Below are positions 32,904-36,423 of a stretch of 36,423 nucleotides of DNA, one piece after another. Position 1 is the first letter of the stretch; each line of letters starts with the position of its first letter. Origin of the DNA: an uncultured Clostridia bacterium. Lineage in GTDB: Bacteria; Bacillota; Clostridia; TANB77; CAG-508. Location of the stretch: assembly GCA_934130355.1 (NCBI GenBank), contig CAKOXV010000014.1:1-36423 (forward strand). Direction: 5' to 3'. The translations under genes and the position numbers were made by a program. The notes under the pieces were generated by a model. It made no database searches and was not told the origin of the DNA. It saw only the letters and a program-made list of their open reading frames with translations.

Positions 32904-33605
32904 ATGTTTTCCTCACTTTGTATAAGTGGTTTTCTACAGTTTTTGCAAACTGCAGTTTTTACAGTAGGATATATCTCAGGTAGCCAGCTTTTTCCTGAAC
33001 CTTTAACTTCTGAAGAAGAAGCTATGTACCTTGAAAAATTAAGCACAGGTGATGAAGATGCTCGTAATATACTTATAGAAAGAAACTTAAGATTAGTTGC
33101 ACATGTTTGTAAAAAATATTCTAATTCAAATGTTGATCAAGATGATTTAATTTCAATTGGAACTATAGGACTTATTAAAGGCATTAACAGTTTTAAACCA
33201 GAAAAAGGTGCTCGTTTATCTACATATGTCTCCCGTTGTATAGATAATGAAATCCTTATGCATTTTAGAGCAACCAAAAAGTTATCATCTGAAGTCTATT
33301 TAAATGAACCAATTGGAAAAGATAAAGATGATAATGTTGTGACTTTACAAGAAGTTCTTGAAAATGATGAACGTAGTGTTGAGGAGTCTGTTGACTTGAA
33401 AATGAAAGTTAAATTGTTGTATGAAAAAATGAAAAATGTCCTGAAGGATAGAGAACGTACTATATTAGAGCTTCGTTTCGGTCTTGATGGTCACAAACCT
33501 AAAACTCAAATTGAAATCGCTCAATCTATGGGAATTTCCCGTTCTTATGTTTCTCGAATCGAAACTAAGGCTATTGATAAGCTTTCTAAAGTAATAAAGG
33601 AATAG
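32904..33605 (+). CDS. sigK: Late mother-cell sporulation sigma factor SigK
   Basis: 233 residues, sigma-70 family. The first ~25 residues are hydrophobic (FSSLCISGFLQFLQTAVFTVGYI) and look like the membrane-targeting pro-sequence of pro-sigma-K, followed by FPEPLTSEEEAMYLEKLSTGDEDAR, the start of mature SigK. Region 2: RNLRLVAHVCKKYSN, DDLISIGTIGLIKGI and RLSTYVSRCIDNEILMHFRATKK. Region 4: LKDRERTILELRFGL and the helix-turn-helix TQIEIAQSMGISRSYVSRIETKA. The gene is uninterrupted, so no skin-type prophage splits it here. It is activated by proteolysis in the mother cell in organisms that keep the pro-sequence. It directs coat and cortex genes, in line with yabP/yabQ and CotH nearby. Confidence 0.93.
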   Translation: MFSSLCISGFLQFLQTAVFTVGYISGSQLFPEPLTSEEEAMYLEKLSTGDEDARNILIERNLRLVAHVCKKYSNSNVDQDDLISIGTIGLIKGINSFKPEKGARLSTYVSRCIDNEILMHFRATKKLSSEVYLNEPIGKDKDDNVVTLQEVLENDERSVEESVDLKMKVKLLYEKMKNVLKDRERTILELRFGLDGHKPKTQIEIAQSMGISRSYVSRIETKAIDKLSKVIKE

Positions 33606-33658
33606 ACTTTTGGGCTTATTCCTTTATTATTGGCTAATTAATTTGCTCTAAATAAAAA

Positions 33659-33690
33659 GATTAGAGTTTAGTCTCTAATCCTTCTTTTTT
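33659..33690 (+). terminator. Terminator after sigK
   Basis: GATTAGAG and CTCTAATC form a perfect 8-bp stem around TTTAGT, followed by CTTCTTTTTT. The 232-bp gap around it holds nothing else that I can identify. Confidence 0.85.
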
Positions 33691-33837
33691 AAGTTCCAAT
33701 TTAATGGCTGGATTCACCACTTTTTTATTGTGCTATATAGCAATATTATCATATGCAATTAAATAATTTTATTACATATATATTATATAATATATCATAA
33801 TTTCTACTTTTTTACAATATTTTTTCAAAATATTTTC

Positions 33838-34401
33838 TTATTTAATATTTTTGTTTTTGATATATGTTTCCGTAAACTCCTCTGCCAATATATCCATCAA
33901 TATTGAATCATAATATTTTCCATTAATAAAAATACATTTTCTTTTTCTACCAATTTCTTTAAATCCACATTTCTTATAACATTTTAATGCCCTTTGATTA
34001 AATTCCATTAAAGCTAAGTCAATATTGTTTAAATTCAAATAATTGAACCCAAAATCTAATATTAGCTGTATTGCCTCAGTTCCATAACCTTTATTCCAAT
34101 AATTTTTATTTCCTATAAATATTCCTAATGTGGCAGTCCTATTTATGTGATTAATCTCATGTAATCCAATAGTTCCAATCATTTCATCTGTTTGTAAATC
34201 TATTATTGCAAATATGTTTTTATTGTTTTGTTCTTTTTCTAAATATGCTTTTTCTTCTTGTAATGTTATAGTTCGAGAACTTCTTCCTGTATAATCTGTT
34301 ATATAAAAATCATTCATCCATTCTGTAAATGTTTCTACATCTTCTACATTTCTTGGAGATAAATAGATTCTTTCTCCTACTAATTTTTTAAAATACTTCA
34401 T
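33838..34401 (-). CDS. GNAT family N-acetyltransferase (RimJ/RimL-like)
   Basis: 187 residues. Acetyl-CoA dependent acetyltransferase fold: GERIYLSPRNVEDVETFTEWMND (N-terminal strand/helix), MIGTIGLHEINHINRTATLGIFIG, the acetyl-CoA loop NKGYGTEAIQLILDFGF (the Q/RxxGxG/A equivalent), and LMEFNQRALKCYKKCGFKEIG. The pattern is that of the RimJ/RimL/SpeG-like branch; the substrate (ribosomal protein, polyamine, small molecule) is unknown. Preceded by a 160-nt structured leader and an AGGGGG ribosome binding site 8 nt from the ATG. Confidence 0.9.
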   Translation of the reverse strand: MKYFKKLVGERIYLSPRNVEDVETFTEWMNDFYITDYTGRSSRTITLQEEKAYLEKEQNNKNIFAIIDLQTDEMIGTIGLHEINHINRTATLGIFIGNKNYWNKGYGTEAIQLILDFGFNYLNLNNIDLALMEFNQRALKCYKKCGFKEIGRKRKCIFINGKYYDSILMDILAEEFTETYIKNKNIK

Positions 34402-34596
34402 ATTTCATTCCCCCTTTTATAGAATCAAAAAAGCCTCACAAAAAAATCTTTTAAGACTCCTTTGCAAGACTCGTTTAATCTCGGCTTATAAGTGTAAGTA
34501 ATCTTTTAATTACTCTTTACCGCTCAAGTATTACTACTTTAGGTAAACTCTTAATTTATGCTTTATTTTTTACCATGTTTGTTTTACATTTGTCAA
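34402..34596 (-). promoter_or_regulatory. Promoter and structured leader upstream of the GNAT gene
   Basis: A perfect TTGACA (34591-34596, minus) overlaps the NUDIX stop codon; an 18-nt spacer and TAAAAA follow. The leader can fold TTTACC/GGTAAA enclosing AAGTA/TACTT (about 34515-34550), then AGTAAT/ATTACT. A later AAGCC pairs with GGCTT followed by TTTTG just before the ribosome binding site. That looks like a multi-stem leader ending in a possible terminator, as in riboswitches, but I match no known class. No T-box sequence is present. Confidence 0.45.
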
Positions 34597-35129
34597 TCAT
34601 TTTTCTTCAATATTCTCTCTAAAAAGTTCCAAGGTCCGGTTTTATCAGTTAATCCTTCATAATTATTAGCAATTCTTTTTAATAATTCATCTTTTGAAAA
34701 ATATTTTATTTCTGATACTTCTTCTTTTTGCAATTTTATTTTTGTTACATCAATTTCTTTTGTTATTAAATAACATTCATTATAGTGTTTATCCAAAATA
34801 TTTCCCTTTTGGTTTATAGAGGTTGAACCTACTACATATTTAATTTCATTATCTTCTATGTCTAATCCTAGTTCTTCTTTGGCTTCTCGTATTAAAGCTT
34901 GTCTTCCAAACTCTCCACTATCAACATGTCCACCAACCGTAACATCCCACATATTAGGCCACATCTTTTTATTGGCACTTCTTTTTTGTAACAAGATGTT
35001 TCCTTTTTTATCCATAATGAATGCATATACTGCTCTGTGCCATAATCCCTTTTGATGACATTCTTCTCTAGTAGCAATTTCTCCTGTAAATTCTCCTAAC
35101 TCATTAAGTACATCAAACATTTCTTCCAT
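34593..35129 (-). CDS. NUDIX hydrolase
   Basis: 178 residues. The NUDIX box GGHVDSGEFGRQALIREAKEELGL (~66-89) fits GX5EX7REUXEEXGU. The N-terminus EMFDVLNELGEFTGEIATREECHQKGLWHRAVYAFIM resembles the IPP isomerase/YfcD-like subfamily, which hydrolyses nucleotide diphosphate derivatives; the real substrate is unknown. Start ATG at 35129 with GGAGG 6 nt upstream (a second ATG two codons on is less well spaced). Divergent from the 35277 gene. Confidence 0.92.
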   Translation of the reverse strand: MEEMFDVLNELGEFTGEIATREECHQKGLWHRAVYAFIMDKKGNILLQKRSANKKMWPNMWDVTVGGHVDSGEFGRQALIREAKEELGLDIEDNEIKYVVGSTSINQKGNILDKHYNECYLITKEIDVTKIKLQKEEVSEIKYFSKDELLKRIANNYEGLTDKTGPWNFLERILKKND

Positions 35130-35211
35130 TTCTTACCTCCACCATTTATTTTCGAATAACTTTCTTTCAATCATGTTATCATAAAAGTATATATTTATCA
35201 ACAGCTTCTTG

Positions 35212-35240
35212 TTGACTCTTCAAATTATTTGTGTTAAAAT
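35212..35240 (+). promoter_or_regulatory. Promoter of the beta-helix-like orphan
   Basis: TTGACT (35212-35217), 17-nt spacer, TAAAAT (35235-35240). AAAGGAGG follows. Confidence 0.75.
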
Positions 35241-35276
35241 TGTTTTACCTATAATTTTTTAAAGGAGGTCTTTTCA

Positions 35277-35714
35277 TTGAATCGGAAAGATTTGGTAGAC
35301 TGTGATGTATTTATGAAAGAGAATTCAATTCTCGATCTAGGTAACAATGTTATTGATATCACAGGAAACCTCTACGCTGGCAAAAATTGTTGCGTTAAAA
35401 GCGGTATTTTTGTTGGTGGTGATGTCATCTTGGAAGATGGTGCAGATGTGTTATACATTTGTGCAAATGGAAATGTGGAAATTGGAAATTTTTCTGATAC
35501 CCAGAATATTTATTCTGGCAAAAGCGTTTCCATCGGGAATTATACTTTTACAAATAATATATATGCAAAAGATGATGTTTTTATTGGGTATCAAACTTAC
35601 AGTGAAGTCATCTCTTATGGCGGAGATATTTTTGTAGAAGAACATGTTTCATCTTTAAAAGAGCTCTTTATTCAGCTTTTCTTTAGAATGAAGTGTTGGC
35701 TACATCATTTTTGA
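35277..35714 (+). CDS. Unrecognised protein with a beta-helix-like repeat pattern
   Basis: 145 residues. The start is TTG at 35277, 8 nt after AAAGGAGG; the next ATG at codon 12 lacks a ribosome binding site. No signal peptide or membrane segment. Short strands repeat about every 18-20 residues, with G/N/D turns (VIDITGNLYAGKNC, VGGDVILEDGADVLYI, NGNVEIGNFSDTQNIYSG, VSIGNYTFTNNIYAKDDVFIG), suggesting a polymer-forming bactofilin-like or hexapeptide-type beta solenoid. The family is not recognised. Single-gene unit on the plus strand with its own promoter; its 3' side is next to the IS1182-type remnant. Confidence 0.7.
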   Translation: MNRKDLVDCDVFMKENSILDLGNNVIDITGNLYAGKNCCVKSGIFVGGDVILEDGADVLYICANGNVEIGNFSDTQNIYSGKSVSIGNYTFTNNIYAKDDVFIGYQTYSEVISYGGDIFVEEHVSSLKELFIQLFFRMKCWLHHF

Positions 35715-35722
35715 AAGACCTA

Positions 35723-35740
35723 AGGGGCTGTAAAAAAGTC
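35723..35740 (+). mobile_element. Probable terminal inverted repeat of the IS1182-type element
   Basis: AGGGGCTGTAAAAAAGTC lies 9 nt past the stop of the 35277 gene and about 170 bp beyond the C-terminus of the transposase remnant, where an IS end is expected. The same 18-mer is at 3201-3218 in reverse orientation. Confidence 0.55.
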
Positions 35741-35743
35741 TCG

Positions 35744-35790
35744 AAGAAAAAAGAGATTTGAGTTAAGACTTTAGCTCAAATCTCTTTTTG
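35744..35790. terminator. Strong hairpin terminator just inside the IS end
   Basis: AAAAAGAGATTTGAG and CTCAAATCTCTTTTT form a 15-bp stem around a 12-nt loop, with T-runs on both strands. It can end transcripts of the 35277 gene and of the transposase, and would shield the IS from read-in. Confidence 0.85.
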
Positions 35791-35910
35791 AAATATTTTA
35801 TAAAATTTATTAATTGTATTTTGTAATTTCTATTTAACAAATATATTTTTAAGCATCACAAAAAAACAAATAGGATTCGTATCTGTATTATGTAAAACCT
35901 AATCGCATTT

Positions 35911-36423
35911 TTATGCACATTTTTGTAATCTAATTATTTTATTATGATATTTATATAAGTTATATCCACATACAACTAATAAAAATTCTAATTGAACATT
36001 CTCCAATCCTTTTCGTCTCAATCTTTTATAAGATTTATCACATTTTATTATTCCAAACGTTCCTTCTGCTCGAATACTTCTATTCATACATAACAATGCA
36101 CCATGAATGGAGTTAAGATTATTTAATACATCTTTATGTATCTTTGTTAATTCTTGATTTAATCTTATACTTCTGTTATTTTGAGCTTTGGGACAACATT
36201 CTTGTTTGTAACAACAATTACTACAATCCTCACATTCATATATTTCTTCTGTTCTTCCATATTGGTTACCTCTAATATGTCGAGTTTCTTTGAATTTGAA
36301 TTTTTTATTATATAGTAAATTTCATAAACTTTTCCATTCCATGTTCTTCACAATATAAATAATTATTATATGAACCATATCCTGCATCAGCAATTGGATA
36401 TTTCGGATATTTTCCATATATTT
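35911..36423 (-). pseudogene. IS1182-family transposase, frameshifted, 5' part off window
   Basis: C-terminal part of an IS1182-type DDE transposase. From the window edge, one frame reads KYPIADAGYGSYNNYLYCEEHGMEKFMKFTI and meets a stop at 36308-36310; the next frame continues from about 36321 with YNKKFKFKETRHIRGNQYGR, CEDCSNCCYKQECCPKAQNNRSI, then LLCMNRSIRAEGTFGIIKCDKSYKRL and ENVQLEFLLVVCGYN. These match the family's ADAGYGS, the cysteine-containing block and the C-terminal N-RSI-EG-FG-IK pattern. A 1-2 nt indel around 36305-36322 separates the parts. The segment between ADAGYGS and the Cys block is also much shorter than usual, so an internal deletion is likely. Non-functional unless recoding occurs. 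Confidence 0.8.

Noticed and set aside
32904..33605. sigK interrupted by a skin-like element
   Set aside because: The reading frame is continuous through regions 2 to 4.
34402..34596. T-box leader for the GNAT gene
   Set aside because: No UGGNACC T-box sequence and no Stem I hallmarks are present.
35911..36423. Programmed frameshift in the transposase
   Set aside because: No slippery heptamer is clear, the frames overlap poorly and part of the usual sequence between ADAGYGS and the Cys block is missing; decay is simpler.

Overview
The window is about 36 kb of very AT-rich DNA from a spore-forming, low-GC Gram-positive bacterium. Most likely this is a Clostridia-type anaerobe, possibly an uncultured gut lineage; the taxonomic part is inference from gene content and composition. 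The support comes from sporulation genes (yabP, yabQ, sigK, a CotH-family protein), a T-box leader on valS, Rho, RemA, strong AGGAGG ribosome binding sites and an almost entirely minus-strand layout.

Region by region on the minus strand: a truncated CotH/LamG repeat surface protein (1-3036); rho; yabP-yabQ-divIC; valS with its T-box; an unrecognised 519-residue coiled-coil-rich protein; an intergenic inverted-repeat element (copy A); a small orphan gene; priA-def-membrane-anchored protein-fucO; then rsmE-membrane protein-yicC-remA-rpoZ-gmk; a second inverted-repeat element (copy B); dTDP-rhamnose genes in two transcripts (inositol monophosphatase-rfbC-rfbB and rfbD-rfbA); the glycolytic operon gap-pgk-tpiA-gpmI-[YezG-like gene]-eno; a helical-bundle protein divergent from sigK; a GNAT and a NUDIX gene; and at the right edge the end of a frameshifted IS1182-type transposase. 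Three small genes on the plus strand (16181, 22855, 35277) each have their own consensus-like promoter and a following hairpin terminator, and look less AT-rich than their surroundings.

Functionally, the core is housekeeping: transcription termination, valyl-tRNA charging, replication restart, N-terminal Met processing, rRNA and nucleotide metabolism, lower glycolysis and dTDP-rhamnose supply. Sporulation genes are interleaved with it. The most unusual content is non-coding. Two ~270-310 bp palindromic elements share an identical 61-bp core that is inverted relative to their arms. A shorter hairpin near 32.3 kb has a similar loop. Paired GGGGACAGTCC-type repeats occur in two operons. An operator-like palindrome lies inside an internal eno promoter that overlaps the stop codon of the YezG-like immunity gene. 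I found no tRNA, rRNA, CRISPR array or complete novel defence system; the candidates for an undescribed system are the palindromic elements and the set of unrecognised orphan genes.
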